Source of the DNA: Vibrio albus
GTDB taxonomy: Bacteria; Pseudomonadota; Gammaproteobacteria; Enterobacterales; Vibrionaceae
DNA: 64,000 bases
Direction of reading: 5' to 3'
Assembly (NCBI RefSeq): GCF_003144035.1
Contig: NZ_QFWT01000006.1
Location: 186,001 to 250,000, forward strand
The stretch's first letter is position 1. The number at the start of each line of letters is the position of its first letter. The position numbers and the translations under genes are program-made. Below are positions 19,488-28,885 of the stretch, piece after piece. The notes under the pieces are model-generated. The model was not told where the DNA came from. It saw only the letters and a program-made list of their open reading frames with translations, and searched no databases.

Positions 19488-22124
19488 TCAGAATAGTGGC
19501 TCGGCTTCTCCGGGCTCTCCGTCCGTAGAGAACAAGTCAACAGGTACCGTATCTTCTACATATTCTGTCGGTTCGGTATCCTTGATGAAATATTCAAACA
19601 TGGTCGAACTGTCTGATTCATGTGTCAGCAACCCGGTTTCCCGGTCGATTCGGACACGGATAATATTTTCAGGCAATGCCTTACGCTGGTTCGGTACGCC
19701 ATCAAGGGCGACTCGCATAAAATCAATCCAGGCTGGCTGAGCGGTTTTGGCTCCGGCCTCACCACCATATACCTGTTCATCTTCTTTTAGGTTCGCATTG
19801 CGGCTGGTTCTGCCCAGCTCTCGGGTATGACTGTCAAAGCCAACCCAGGACACCGCAACCACTCCCGGACCAAAGCCGTTATACCAGGCGTCTTTGGCAT
19901 CATTGGTCGTGCCGGTTTTTCCACCGATATCACGGCGCTTCAGTTTTTGTGCCCGCCAGCCAGTACCATTCCAGCCGGTGCCGTTACGCCAGTCACCGCC
20001 ACCCCAGACATTGCTGTACATCAGCTCTCGTACCAGAAATGCGTTTTGTGCGGTGATGACCTGTGGTGCATAGCGGGGTTGAGTTTCCGAATCTGCAGTC
20101 GTAGTCAGATCTTCTTCCTGAAAATCAAAGCTATCCGGCTGAAGTCCGGAATCCACCTCAGCCTGCTGATCAACCGCACTGTTGACTTCTTCCGTTGAAG
20201 GAATCGAAGAGTCTTGTTCCGGACAGTCAATATGGCAGACAACGACAGGGTTCGCTTCATACTCTACTTCCCCATAAGGACTTTCTATCCGGCTGATATA
20301 GAAAGGCTCCACGAAGTAGCCGTTATTCGCAAATACAGAGTAACCTCTTGCCATTTGTACCGGCGTCAGACTTCCGGCCCCCAGTGCGATGGTTTCTGAA
20401 TGAGGCAGCTTAGCTTTATCAAAACCGAAGCGGGTCAGATAATCGATAGTATTGTCCAGGCCGACTTCTCTGAGTACGCGCACCGCCATGACATTTTTTG
20501 ACTGTGCAAGTCCGATACGCAAACGGGCTGGTCCAACGTAGGTCGGTGGCGAATTTTTCGGCCGCCATGCTGTCCCCTGGCTTTTATCCCACTTATTGAT
20601 TGGCGCATCGTTGATAAGGCTGGCCAGAGTCAGCTTTTTATCCAGTGCCGAGGCATAAATGAAAGGTTTGATGCTGGAGCCTACCTGACGCAGTGACTGA
20701 GTGGCGCGGTTAAACTTGTTGTGTACAAAGTTAAAACCGCCAACCAATGAGAGTATGGCCCCGTTTTCCGGGTTCATTGCCACGAAGGCGGTATTGGCAT
20801 TCGGGACCTGTGATAACGTCCAGGTATAGGTGATTTCCGGTTCGGTTGTTTCGGCAGTACCGACTGTTTCCGTCATGGTTTTGGTCAGCGGACGTACCCA
20901 GATTTGCTCACCGGCTGTCAGTAGCTCTTTGGCGTTGTCCGGGGCTGGCCCCTGCTTCTTATCCGTAATAAATCGGCGGGCCCATTTCATACCGTCCCAT
21001 GCCAGTTCGGCATGGCCATGGTCTTTAATATATAGAGCAGCCGATTTTTCCTGAACACCCGTGACTATCGCGGGAGTAAGCTCGCCATAGGTCGGTTGAT
21101 GGCTCAGGTACTCATTCATTTCATCGATATTCATTGCAGTCTGGTCCGGTTGCCAGACGACAGATTCTGAGCCACGGTAGCCATGGCGTTCATCGTATGC
21201 CAGAAGGTTTTTTACTGAGGCTTCATTGGCGGCTTTCTGCAGGCGAGAATCGACGGTTGTGTATACCTGCATACCGGAGGTATAAGCCTCCTCACCATAC
21301 CGTTCCAGCATCCATGCCCGGGCCATTTCTGCAACATAAGGCGCATTAAGTTCGATTTCAGCCCCGTAGCGATTGCCTTGCAACTCTTCAGATCTGGCCG
21401 TCTCATATTCAGCCTGAGTGATGTATTTCTCGTCCAGCATCCGCATCAGAACGACATTACGGCGGTTAGTGGCCCGCTCAATAGAATAAATCGGGTTCAT
21501 GGTTGAGGGGGCTTTAGGTAATCCGGCAATGGTGGCAATTTGCCCCAGAGTCAGGTCTTTCACTTCTTTACCAAAATAGACCTGAGCCGCGGCTCCGACA
21601 CCATAAGAACGATGGCCGAGGTAGATTTTATTCAGATAAAGTTCAAGGATCTCATCTTTAGTCAGCAGTTGTTCAATATGAATGGCAATAAACATTTCTT
21701 TGATTTTTCGCATGAGTTTCTTCTCGTTAGATAAGAAGAAATTACGAGCTAACTGCTGGGTAATCGTACTTGCACCCTGTTTGGCCGACCCCGACATAGC
21801 AACGACAACGGCAGCACGGATAATGCCGATAGGGTCTATTCCCTTATGTTCATAGAAGCGACTGTCTTCTGTGGCGATTATTGCTTCCAGTAGCTCTGGC
21901 GGCATGTCATCCAGAGTAAGAGGAATACGCCGTTTTTCCCCAAACTGGGAAATCAGTTTTCCATCCCGGCTAAATACCTGCATCGGAGTCTGTAACTGCA
22001 CATCTTTTAGTGTGGCGACATCAGGGAGTTCTGGCTTTACGTAATAATAAAAGCCAATGATTGTACTCACTCCCAAAATAGTGCAAATCAATGAAAAGAT
22101 TAGCAAATGCTTTATGAACTTCAC
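19488..22124 (-). CDS. mrcA: Penicillin-binding protein 1A
   Basis: The protein is 878 aa, a bifunctional class A PBP. A membrane anchor (about 6-28) precedes the glycosyltransferase domain, with Glu86 in E-D-S-R-F-Y. The transpeptidase domain has nucleophile Ser483 in G-S-S-I-K-P-F and later S-K-N and K-T-G-T-T motifs. It polymerises and crosslinks peptidoglycan on the periplasmic face. Its divergent position relative to pilM is conserved in many gammaproteobacteria. A Glu/Asp-rich stretch in the transpeptidase domain has a counterpart in the enteric protein and is not treated as an insertion. Confidence 0.96.
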   Translation of the reverse strand: MKFIKHLLIFSLICTILGVSTIIGFYYYVKPELPDVATLKDVQLQTPMQVFSRDGKLISQFGEKRRIPLTLDDMPPELLEAIIATEDSRFYEHKGIDPIGIIRAAVVVAMSGSAKQGASTITQQLARNFFLSNEKKLMRKIKEMFIAIHIEQLLTKDEILELYLNKIYLGHRSYGVGAAAQVYFGKEVKDLTLGQIATIAGLPKAPSTMNPIYSIERATNRRNVVLMRMLDEKYITQAEYETARSEELQGNRYGAEIELNAPYVAEMARAWMLERYGEEAYTSGMQVYTTVDSRLQKAANEASVKNLLAYDERHGYRGSESVVWQPDQTAMNIDEMNEYLSHQPTYGELTPAIVTGVQEKSAALYIKDHGHAELAWDGMKWARRFITDKKQGPAPDNAKELLTAGEQIWVRPLTKTMTETVGTAETTEPEITYTWTLSQVPNANTAFVAMNPENGAILSLVGGFNFVHNKFNRATQSLRQVGSSIKPFIYASALDKKLTLASLINDAPINKWDKSQGTAWRPKNSPPTYVGPARLRIGLAQSKNVMAVRVLREVGLDNTIDYLTRFGFDKAKLPHSETIALGAGSLTPVQMARGYSVFANNGYFVEPFYISRIESPYGEVEYEANPVVVCHIDCPEQDSSIPSTEEVNSAVDQQAEVDSGLQPDSFDFQEEDLTTTADSETQPRYAPQVITAQNAFLVRELMYSNVWGGGDWRNGTGWNGTGWRAQKLKRRDIGGKTGTTNDAKDAWYNGFGPGVVAVSWVGFDSHTRELGRTSRNANLKEDEQVYGGEAGAKTAQPAWIDFMRVALDGVPNQRKALPENIIRVRIDRETGLLTHESDSSTMFEYFIKDTEPTEYVEDTVPVDLFSTDGEPGEAEPLF

Positions 22125-22249
22125 CGGATATTCCCTGATTGGTTGAGGTTGTCTTGGTACAAACCCTAGTACATTAAGACATTAATTTAGCACAGGAACA
22201 GGAGTCATTGCTTCTTAAACTGATGCCCCTATAGGTTTACTGCATGATT

Positions 22250-22267
22250 TTAAGCGTTATCGCTTAA
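22250..22267. repeat. Perfect inverted repeat in the mrcA/pilM promoter region
   Basis: TTAAGCG and CGCTTAA flank TTAT. The element lies 36 nt before the pilM ATG. It could be a protein site or a small hairpin; no known operator is recognised. Confidence 0.5.
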
Positions 22268-22302
22268 TTTTACGCGTCACTTTTTATTGGAGCCAACCCT
22301 TT

Positions 22303-23301
22303 ATGAGTAGATTTTTAGTCACTGGTATCGATGTCGGCCATCACAGCCTGAAAGCTGTGGTCGTAAAATCTGCGGGAAAGCACTGTTCTGTGGTCGCTTA
22401 TAAGGATGTTCCTTTTTCAGATGCTATTTTCTCTGATAACCAGAGTATTAATCATCAGAAACTTGTAAAAAAACTCAAAGAACTCAAAAAAAGTCTGCCG
22501 ATGTTCAGCAGTCATGTGGCTATTTCATTACCGGACAATGCTGTCATCAGCAAGGTTCTCAATATTGATAGTGAGCTGGAAGAAAGAGAAAAAGAGTTTG
22601 CGATCTATCAGGCGTTTGCCCATCAGTCCCCCATACCTATTGAAGAGCTGAGTCTGGATTTTGTTGATATAACAGAACAAGACAGTGAGCGGGGAGCCGG
22701 ACATACCTATCAAGTGTATGCAACGAGGAAAGACGTGGTGGAAGAACGTCTTTCCGTGATGAAAAAAGCGGGCTTTAAACCGGTGCTGGTGGATATGCAG
22801 GCTCATAGTCTGCAGAAAGTCTGGAGTCTTGCCAGTGAGCAGCGGGAGGTCGCAGAGAACTGGATGCTGGTTGATATCGGGCTCACTCAGACATCCCTGT
22901 GTGTCGCTCCTCCCGACAGCCGGCCTTTTTTCCGCGACATCGTTTTCGGTACCAGCAATATGGAAGGTGCGCTTGAAGGCGATCTCACCTCTGGTGATGT
23001 GAAAAAATTTTTCAGTGAGCTGAATGAAAGATTGCAGAAACAGATTCAGATGTACAACTCGGTTAATCCTATGCGCAAGCTTGAGGGGCTCTGGATCTGT
23101 GGAGGCGGAGCAACGATTGAAGGGTTATGTATAGGGCTTGGACGTCTTATTAATCTGAAATGTGAATTACTAAACCCGTTGGAGCTGATAGGAGCACCGT
23201 CAACGCCTCAAAGTGATCAGTTACAAATGAACATTTTTGGGTGTGCGACCGGATTGGCGGTGCAGGGTGTTGAATGGATGGGAGAGAGTCATGCCACATA
23301 A
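22303..23301 (+). CDS. pilM: Type IV pilus inner-membrane platform protein PilM
   Basis: The protein is 332 aa with an actin-like fold, starting with T-G-I-D-V-G-H-H-S-L-K near residue 7. It is cytosolic and binds the N-terminal tail of PilN, linking the pilus motor to the PilN-PilO-PilP-PilQ complex. It is the first gene of pilMNOPQ, and its end overlaps pilN by 11 nt. Confidence 0.93.
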   Translation: MSRFLVTGIDVGHHSLKAVVVKSAGKHCSVVAYKDVPFSDAIFSDNQSINHQKLVKKLKELKKSLPMFSSHVAISLPDNAVISKVLNIDSELEEREKEFAIYQAFAHQSPIPIEELSLDFVDITEQDSERGAGHTYQVYATRKDVVEERLSVMKKAGFKPVLVDMQAHSLQKVWSLASEQREVAENWMLVDIGLTQTSLCVAPPDSRPFFRDIVFGTSNMEGALEGDLTSGDVKKFFSELNERLQKQIQMYNSVNPMRKLEGLWICGGGATIEGLCIGLGRLINLKCELLNPLELIGAPSTPQSDQLQMNIFGCATGLAVQGVEWMGESHAT

Positions 23302-23893
23302 GGTCAACCTGCTTTCATGGCGCGAAGAGCAGAGAGAAAGACATAAGAAACGATTCCTGACCAATATGGTTTTTGGTGTGTTGGTTGCGGCAGGCTTGCA
23401 GTGGCTGGCTGGTTATTACATCGATTATCAGCAGTCCCGCCAGCGGTCACGTATAGAACAGCTACATGACCATGTTGCGGTACTGGATAAGAAAATAGAG
23501 CAGCTGTCAGAGGTGGAATCTAAACATAGTTCTATTCTGACCAAACTGGCCAAAGTGGAAGAGTTGCAGCATTCCCGGAACAAAACCACGGAATTTATGA
23601 ACCTGATGCCTCAGTTGGTTCCTCATGGGGTGTATGTCGATAAGATCAAAATGAATGGCACCGAGCTGGAAATGGCCGGAATCAGCGATAGCACCGCCCG
23701 GCTGGCAACAATGCTTGATAACTTTGAAAACTCGGAGTTTATCGCGGATGTCGAGATGCACTCTATCGTGCATGGTGATAAACGTTTCGGCAGGAAGTTT
23801 CAGAGCTTCAGTATGTCTTTTTATTTCATCGCTTCAGACAGTGAAGCTGTTGATCAGTCAGTGACCGTTGCAGAGGAAGAGAAACATGGTTGA
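23291..23893 (+). CDS. pilN: Type IV pilus alignment protein PilN
   Basis: The protein is 200 aa. The cytosolic start K-V-N-L-L-S-W-R is the conserved PilM-binding peptide. One membrane segment (about 24-42), a coiled coil and a periplasmic ferredoxin-like domain follow. The ATG at 23291 was chosen because it places this peptide at the N-terminus; a longer frame runs into pilM. It overlaps pilO by 8 nt. Confidence 0.92.
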   Translation: MPHKVNLLSWREEQRERHKKRFLTNMVFGVLVAAGLQWLAGYYIDYQQSRQRSRIEQLHDHVAVLDKKIEQLSEVESKHSSILTKLAKVEELQHSRNKTTEFMNLMPQLVPHGVYVDKIKMNGTELEMAGISDSTARLATMLDNFENSEFIADVEMHSIVHGDKRFGRKFQSFSMSFYFIASDSEAVDQSVTVAEEEKHG

Positions 23894-24488
23894 GTTTCAG
23901 GAACTGGAGCTGGATGAAATCACTGAGTGGCCTTTGTTTGCACAGGTGATCGTTATTGCGGCTCTGGCGGTGGTCATCCAGGTGGCTGGAACCTGGTTTT
24001 ACCTTATGCCGAAAGTCGATCAACTCGATTACCTGAAGCAGCAGGAGTCGACGGTACAAAATACGATACGTATTAAAGCTAGGAAAGTCGCGGTACTGCC
24101 GTTGTTACAGGCTCAGTTAGATGAGCTGAATACGCGTTATGAGTATCTGCTTCAGCAACTTCCTGAACAAAAAGAGTTGGCAAGTATGCTGGCCGCCGTG
24201 AATGAAGTCGGTATTGAAAATGATCTGACTTTTACCCGTATTGACTGGGGAGAGAAGCTGGTGCAGAAATACCTCTATCGGTTGCCGTTGAATATCGAAC
24301 TGACGGGGTTGTATCACGATATCGGGGACTTTTCAGAAGCCATTGCCAGGCTTCCGCGGATAATCAGTTTACACGATGTCGAGTGGCACAGGGTGAGTCA
24401 GGAGAGCAGTACTCTGCATTTCCGGGTGAGAGCTTATACCTATCAGTTTAAGCAGGAGGCAGAAACCGATGATGATAAAGCTGAATAA
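23886..24488 (+). CDS. pilO: Type IV pilus alignment protein PilO
   Basis: The protein is 200 aa with a short cytosolic segment, one membrane helix (about 19-40), a coiled coil and a periplasmic domain. It pairs with PilN and contacts the lipoprotein PilP. The start M-V-E-F-Q-E was preferred to an ATG six codons upstream. It overlaps pilP by 20 nt. Confidence 0.9.
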   Translation: MVEFQELELDEITEWPLFAQVIVIAALAVVIQVAGTWFYLMPKVDQLDYLKQQESTVQNTIRIKARKVAVLPLLQAQLDELNTRYEYLLQQLPEQKELASMLAAVNEVGIENDLTFTRIDWGEKLVQKYLYRLPLNIELTGLYHDIGDFSEAIARLPRIISLHDVEWHRVSQESSTLHFRVRAYTYQFKQEAETDDDKAE

Positions 24489-24993
24489 GAGCCTGCTGGC
24501 CTGGGGCGTTATCTGCGGGCTTGCCGGATGTCAGGCAAATGATGATTCCATCGACCTGTTTATTGCTCAGACCGAGTTGGCAGCCAAAAGGCAGATTGAT
24601 GAGCTGGTTCCCGCCGGTCAGTTTGTGGCCACTCCGTACACCCAGCGAAAAGAAAGGGGGCCATTTATGCTTCCACAGGCCGCTCTTATCCACTCTCAGC
24701 CCATGACAAAGGTGAACTGTTGGCAGCCTAAACTCAGGAAAAAGGCTGGAAAGCTGGAGCGGTTTCCTCTGGAGAAATTACGCCTGAAAGGTGTCATGGG
24801 CAATAAGAGTTCGGTTTCAGGTCTGATACAGACGCCTGATGGAGCGGTTCACAAGGTTAAGTCGGGTCAGTATCTCGGATTAAACCACGGAAAGGTCGTT
24901 AAGGTGACAGCCAGACACTTGATCATACAAGAAACCCTTCCTGATGGGCTGGGGTGTTGGCAGCAACGCAGCGTCAAGCTGGCTTTGAAATAA
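24469..24993 (+). CDS. pilP: Type IV pilus lipoprotein PilP
   Basis: The protein is 174 aa. A lipobox L-A-G-C places the lipidated cysteine at residue 21. A flexible linker precedes a beta-domain (about 95-172) that in characterised members binds PilQ and bridges it to PilN-PilO. It is followed after 17 nt by pilQ. Confidence 0.9.
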   Translation: MMIKLNKSLLAWGVICGLAGCQANDDSIDLFIAQTELAAKRQIDELVPAGQFVATPYTQRKERGPFMLPQAALIHSQPMTKVNCWQPKLRKKAGKLERFPLEKLRLKGVMGNKSSVSGLIQTPDGAVHKVKSGQYLGLNHGKVVKVTARHLIIQETLPDGLGCWQQRSVKLALK

Positions 24994-25010
24994 CAATATA
25001 AGATGACGAT

Positions 25011-27020
25011 ATGAATAGGTATGAGATGAAACCAGGAAAGTGGATGTGTTGGGTGGGGAGCCTGCTGACTATTTTACTTCTCAGTCCGTTAAGTAACGCC
25101 GCAGAGAATGCAGTACAGCCTGAAAAAGCAGGATCAAAGTCAGAAGAGTTAAACGCTCTGGGGCAGGAGTTGCTGGAAGAGTTGAAACAGGTTGAACTTA
25201 AGTCCCAGAAAGAAAAGACACCGAACTCAGCGAAAAAAGAGGCGTCAGTTCAGGGAAAACTAACCCCTGACGAGGCTGAACATGGAATGGATAATATCCC
25301 CGTTTCTTCGGTTCCTGACGATGTGAATGCGGTTCGGAAAGAGGAATTGTTGACGAATGAGTTTCGAAATATCGATTTTCGTTTGGGCAAAGAGAAAGAC
25401 GCTATTGTGACGATAGAGCTGGAGTCCAGAGCGGCCGCTGTCGATGTGCGTAAAGTAAACGGTGGTCTGGATATCGAACTGCTTAATACAAAAGTGAGTG
25501 AAGAGAACCTTTATATCGTTGATGTCAAAGACTTCTCTACGTCTGTTCAGGAAATTGAAATTTTCCGTGAAGGTTTGAATACTCGCTTACATACACGCGT
25601 GAGCGGCGATTTTATCTATGATTATCGCTTACAGAACAATTTGCTGGAGGTGGTGTTTTCTACCCCGGCACCGACTGAAGTCGAGAAGCTGAAAGAGCAA
25701 AATATTCTGGAAAAAGAAGGGAAGCTTATTTCGATCAATTTCCAGGATATCCCGGTACGGAATGTACTGCAGTTGATCGCGGATTATAACGACTTCAACC
25801 TGGTGGTCTCTGATTCGGTGGCTGGTAACCTGACGTTAAGGCTGGATGGCGTACCCTGGCAGCAGGTGCTGGACATTATTTTACAGGTGAAGGGATTGGA
25901 TAAACGGGTAGATGGGAATGTTATTCTGGTTGCCCCTAAAGAGGAGTTGGATCTCAGAGAGCAGAAAGCTTTGGAAAAAGCCCGCATGGCTGAGGCTTTG
26001 GGTGACCTGAACTCAGATATTATCCAGATTAGGTACGCAAACGCTGCTGACATTGCGCAAATGATTAATGGTGAAGGTGAAAGTGGTATGCTCTCGGAGC
26101 GGGGAAGCATCTCTGTGGATGAACGGACCAACTCGCTATTGGTGAGAGAACTTCCTGATAATGCAGAGGTTATCCGGGCGCTGATTGAGTCACTGGACGT
26201 ACCGGTTAAGCAGGTACAGATAGAGGCCCGTATTGTTACGATTAATGAAGGTAATATGGATGAGCTGGGGGTTCGCTGGGGCTTTAGTTCACAAAATGGC
26301 TCAGCGAGTGCTGGTGGATCAATAGAAAGTAACTTAGGTACATCAGGTAACTATATTGATCCTGGTGAAGGGCCCGTCATACTACCGCAACCTAACATGT
26401 CCGGTGAATTTGGAACCGTGGATCTTGGAAATTTCCTGAATGTGAATCTGGGCGCAACATCAGGTAATGCCTCCAGTATTGCTTTTCAGGTAGCGAAACT
26501 CGGCTCAGAAACGTTGCTGGATCTGGAACTGTCAGCTCTGCAGGCTGAATCAAAAGCGGAAATTATTTCCAGCCCACGCCTGATCACCACCAATAAAAAG
26601 CCGGCCTATATTGAACAGGGAACGGAAATCCCGTATCTCGAAGCGGCTTCCAGTGGGGCGACATCGGTATCATTTAAAAAAGCGGTGTTGAGTCTGAAAG
26701 TAACGCCGCAGATCACACCGGATAACCGTCTGGTTCTGGATTTGAGTGTGACTCAGGACCGGCCCGGACAGGTGGTAAAAGCTGGTGGTGGAGAAGCCGT
26801 GGCGATTAAAACCCAGAGGATTGGTACTCAGGTTCTGGTCAATAACGGAGAAACCGTGGTACTCGGTGGCATTTACCAGAATACCCTGACAAACAGTATC
26901 GATAAGGTGCCACTGCTAGGTGACCTCCCGGTTCTGGGGCATTTATTTAAGCGAACTTATGAAAAATTGGGTAAGAGCGAACTGCTTATTTTCGTTACAC
27001 CAAAGGTAGTTATTCAATAA
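25011..27020 (+). CDS. pilQ: Type IV pilus secretin PilQ
   Basis: The protein is 669 aa, forming the outer-membrane pore for the pilus. A signal peptide ends near S-N-A-A (about 31). A Lys/Glu-rich linker, one AMIN domain (about 115-215), secretin N domains and the C-terminal secretin core (about 430-669, ending in L-L-I-F-V-T-P-K-V-V) follow. In V. cholerae this complex supports competence (DNA-uptake) pili; the same role here is inferred. Confidence 0.95.
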   Translation: MNRYEMKPGKWMCWVGSLLTILLLSPLSNAAENAVQPEKAGSKSEELNALGQELLEELKQVELKSQKEKTPNSAKKEASVQGKLTPDEAEHGMDNIPVSSVPDDVNAVRKEELLTNEFRNIDFRLGKEKDAIVTIELESRAAAVDVRKVNGGLDIELLNTKVSEENLYIVDVKDFSTSVQEIEIFREGLNTRLHTRVSGDFIYDYRLQNNLLEVVFSTPAPTEVEKLKEQNILEKEGKLISINFQDIPVRNVLQLIADYNDFNLVVSDSVAGNLTLRLDGVPWQQVLDIILQVKGLDKRVDGNVILVAPKEELDLREQKALEKARMAEALGDLNSDIIQIRYANAADIAQMINGEGESGMLSERGSISVDERTNSLLVRELPDNAEVIRALIESLDVPVKQVQIEARIVTINEGNMDELGVRWGFSSQNGSASAGGSIESNLGTSGNYIDPGEGPVILPQPNMSGEFGTVDLGNFLNVNLGATSGNASSIAFQVAKLGSETLLDLELSALQAESKAEIISSPRLITTNKKPAYIEQGTEIPYLEAASSGATSVSFKKAVLSLKVTPQITPDNRLVLDLSVTQDRPGQVVKAGGGEAVAIKTQRIGTQVLVNNGETVVLGGIYQNTLTNSIDKVPLLGDLPVLGHLFKRTYEKLGKSELLIFVTPKVVIQ

Positions 27021-27064
27021 TCCAGCAGGGGTGAGAATAAAGAGGTAAAAATAAAGTTGCAATA

Positions 27065-27127
27065 GTGGCACCATATCACGATAATTTCGGGTCTTATCAC
27101 GAATTATCTGTGAGGAATTGGTGCCAC
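27065..27127. repeat. Nested inverted repeat between pilQ and aroK
   Basis: An outer 9-bp stem (GTGGCACCA with TGGTGCCAC) encloses an inner stem of about 10 bp (CACGATAATT with AATTATC-T-GTG, one bulge). The inner stem extends by a C-G pair step across a short loop. A second hairpin, CCCGGC with GCTGGG, follows at 27135-27154. No T run follows, so this is not a simple terminator. It may be a structured aroK leader, an RNA processing site or a palindromic repeat element. Confidence 0.6.
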
Positions 27128-27206
27128 AAACTTACCCGGCGGTTTTATGCTGGGCGTATGTTGTGGCGATGTCATTGAATTAACGTTGTAAATTTTAATG
27201 CTGAAC

Positions 27207-27725
27207 ATGGCTGATAAACGTAATATTTTCCTAGTAGGCCCTATGGGCGCAGGCAAAAGCACGATTGGTAGACACCTGGCACAACAGTTACATATGGAGT
27301 TTGTTGACTCTGATACTGTAATTGAAGAGCGCACCGGCGCTGATATCGCCTGGGTGTTTGATGTTGAAGGTGAAGACGGCTTCCGTAAGCGTGAAGAAGC
27401 TGTTATTAATGAACTGACAGAGCAACAGGGTATTGTTCTGGCAACAGGTGGTGGCTCTGTAAAGAGCAAAGAAAACCGTAACCGTCTGTCTGCCAGAGGG
27501 GTGGTGGTGTATCTTGAAACCACTATCGAAAAACAGTTAGCTCGTACTAACCGCGATAAAAAGCGTCCTCTTCTGCAAACGGACCAACCACGAGAAGTGT
27601 TGGAAAAACTGGCCGGAGAACGCAATCCTCTGTATGAAGAAGTGGCTGACTATACTGTACGTACTGATGATCAGAGTGCAAAAGTAGTGGCTAATCAGAT
27701 AGTAAAACTGTTAGAAGAACACTAA
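27207..27725 (+). CDS. aroK: Shikimate kinase I
   Basis: The protein is 172 aa. It phosphorylates shikimate with ATP in the chorismate pathway. The P-loop is G-P-M-G-A-G-K-S-T near residues 10-18, and D-S-D and G-G-G-S bind shikimate. The ATG at 27207 (M-A-D-K-R-N) matches the enteric start better than the one three codons upstream. aroB follows after 24 nt. Confidence 0.96.
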   Translation: MADKRNIFLVGPMGAGKSTIGRHLAQQLHMEFVDSDTVIEERTGADIAWVFDVEGEDGFRKREEAVINELTEQQGIVLATGGGSVKSKENRNRLSARGVVVYLETTIEKQLARTNRDKKRPLLQTDQPREVLEKLAGERNPLYEEVADYTVRTDDQSAKVVANQIVKLLEEH

Positions 27726-27749
27726 GTTCAACTTGTTGGAGAGTTAACC

Positions 27750-28835
27750 ATGGAACGGATTACGGTCGAACTTGGTGAGCGTAGCTATCCTATTTCTATC
27801 GGCGCTGGATTATTTAATGATTCAGCGCATCTTTCATCTTTGTCCCCCAATAAGAAAGTGGTAGTGATCAGTAATGTCACTGTCGCTCCTCTGTATGCAG
27901 ATAAAATTGTTAATCTCATTGGGCAGTTAGGTTGTCAGGCTTCGCTTCTGGAACTTCCTGATGGTGAGCAATACAAAAATCTGGATGTATTCAATACGGT
28001 AATGAGTTACCTGATTGAGGGGAATTACAGCCGCGATGTTACCTTAATCGCTCTTGGCGGCGGTGTGATTGGTGATCTTGTAGGGTTTGCTGCGGCTTGT
28101 TATCAGCGCGGTGTTGATTTTATTCAGATTCCGACCACTCTGCTGTCTCAGGTTGACTCCTCTGTCGGAGGGAAGACCGCAGTCAATCACCCTATGGGGA
28201 AAAATATGATTGGTGCGTTCTACCAGCCGAAATCGGTAGTAATTGATACGGACTGCCTCTCTACTTTGCCGGAAAGAGAGTTTGCAGCCGGAATGGCTGA
28301 AGTCATTAAATACGGTATCATTTATGACCATGACTTCTTTGTCTGGCTGGAAGAGCATATGGAAGAGCTTTATGCTCTTGATCAACAAGCGTTGTCTTAT
28401 GCTATTGCCCGTTGCTGTAGCATCAAAGCAGAAGTGGTCGCGTTAGATGAAAAAGAAGCAGGCATTCGTGCATTACTGAACCTTGGTCATACTTTTGGTC
28501 ATGCTATTGAAGCAGAACTAGGGTATGGTAACTGGTTGCATGGTGAAGCGGTTTCTGCGGGCACAGTGATGGCAGCAAAAACAGCACAGCTTCAGGGACT
28601 GATCGATGAACAGCAGGTTAATCGTATCATTTCTATCCTGCAGAAAGCGAAATTGCCGGTTTATGCTCCGGATAGCATGTCGTATGATGACTTTATGCCT
28701 CATATGATGCGCGATAAGAAAGTATTATCAGGTCAGCTTCGTTTGGTTTTGCCGACAGGCATCGGTAGTGCGGAAGTGGTTTCTGATGTACCGCATGAAC
28801 AGATCCGTCTGGCAATTGAAGCCTGCCGCAAGTAG
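27750..28835 (+). CDS. aroB: 3-dehydroquinate synthase
   Basis: The protein is 361 aa, the family length. It converts DAHP to 3-dehydroquinate using NAD and zinc. The G-G-G-V-I-G-D nucleotide motif, K-T-A-V-N-H, and the zinc ligands in [12 protein letters not shown] are present. The gene sits between aroK and damX, as in most gammaproteobacteria. Confidence 0.96.
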   Translation: MERITVELGERSYPISIGAGLFNDSAHLSSLSPNKKVVVISNVTVAPLYADKIVNLIGQLGCQASLLELPDGEQYKNLDVFNTVMSYLIEGNYSRDVTLIALGGGVIGDLVGFAAACYQRGVDFIQIPTTLLSQVDSSVGGKTAVNHPMGKNMIGAFYQPKSVVIDTDCLSTLPEREFAAGMAEVIKYGIIYDHDFFVWLEEHMEELYALDQQALSYAIARCCSIKAEVVALDEKEAGIRALLNLGHTFGHAIEAELGYGNWLHGEAVSAGTVMAAKTAQLQGLIDEQQVNRIISILQKAKLPVYAPDSMSYDDFMPHMMRDKKVLSGQLRLVLPTGIGSAEVVSDVPHEQIRLAIEACRK

Positions 28836-28885
28836 TAGGTTGATTATCGACAAATAAAAACACAAAAGATCAATAGGGTTCCCGA

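Noticed and set aside
22250..22267. Terminator for mrcA or pilM
   Set aside because: The hairpin lies upstream of both divergent genes, so it cannot terminate either one.
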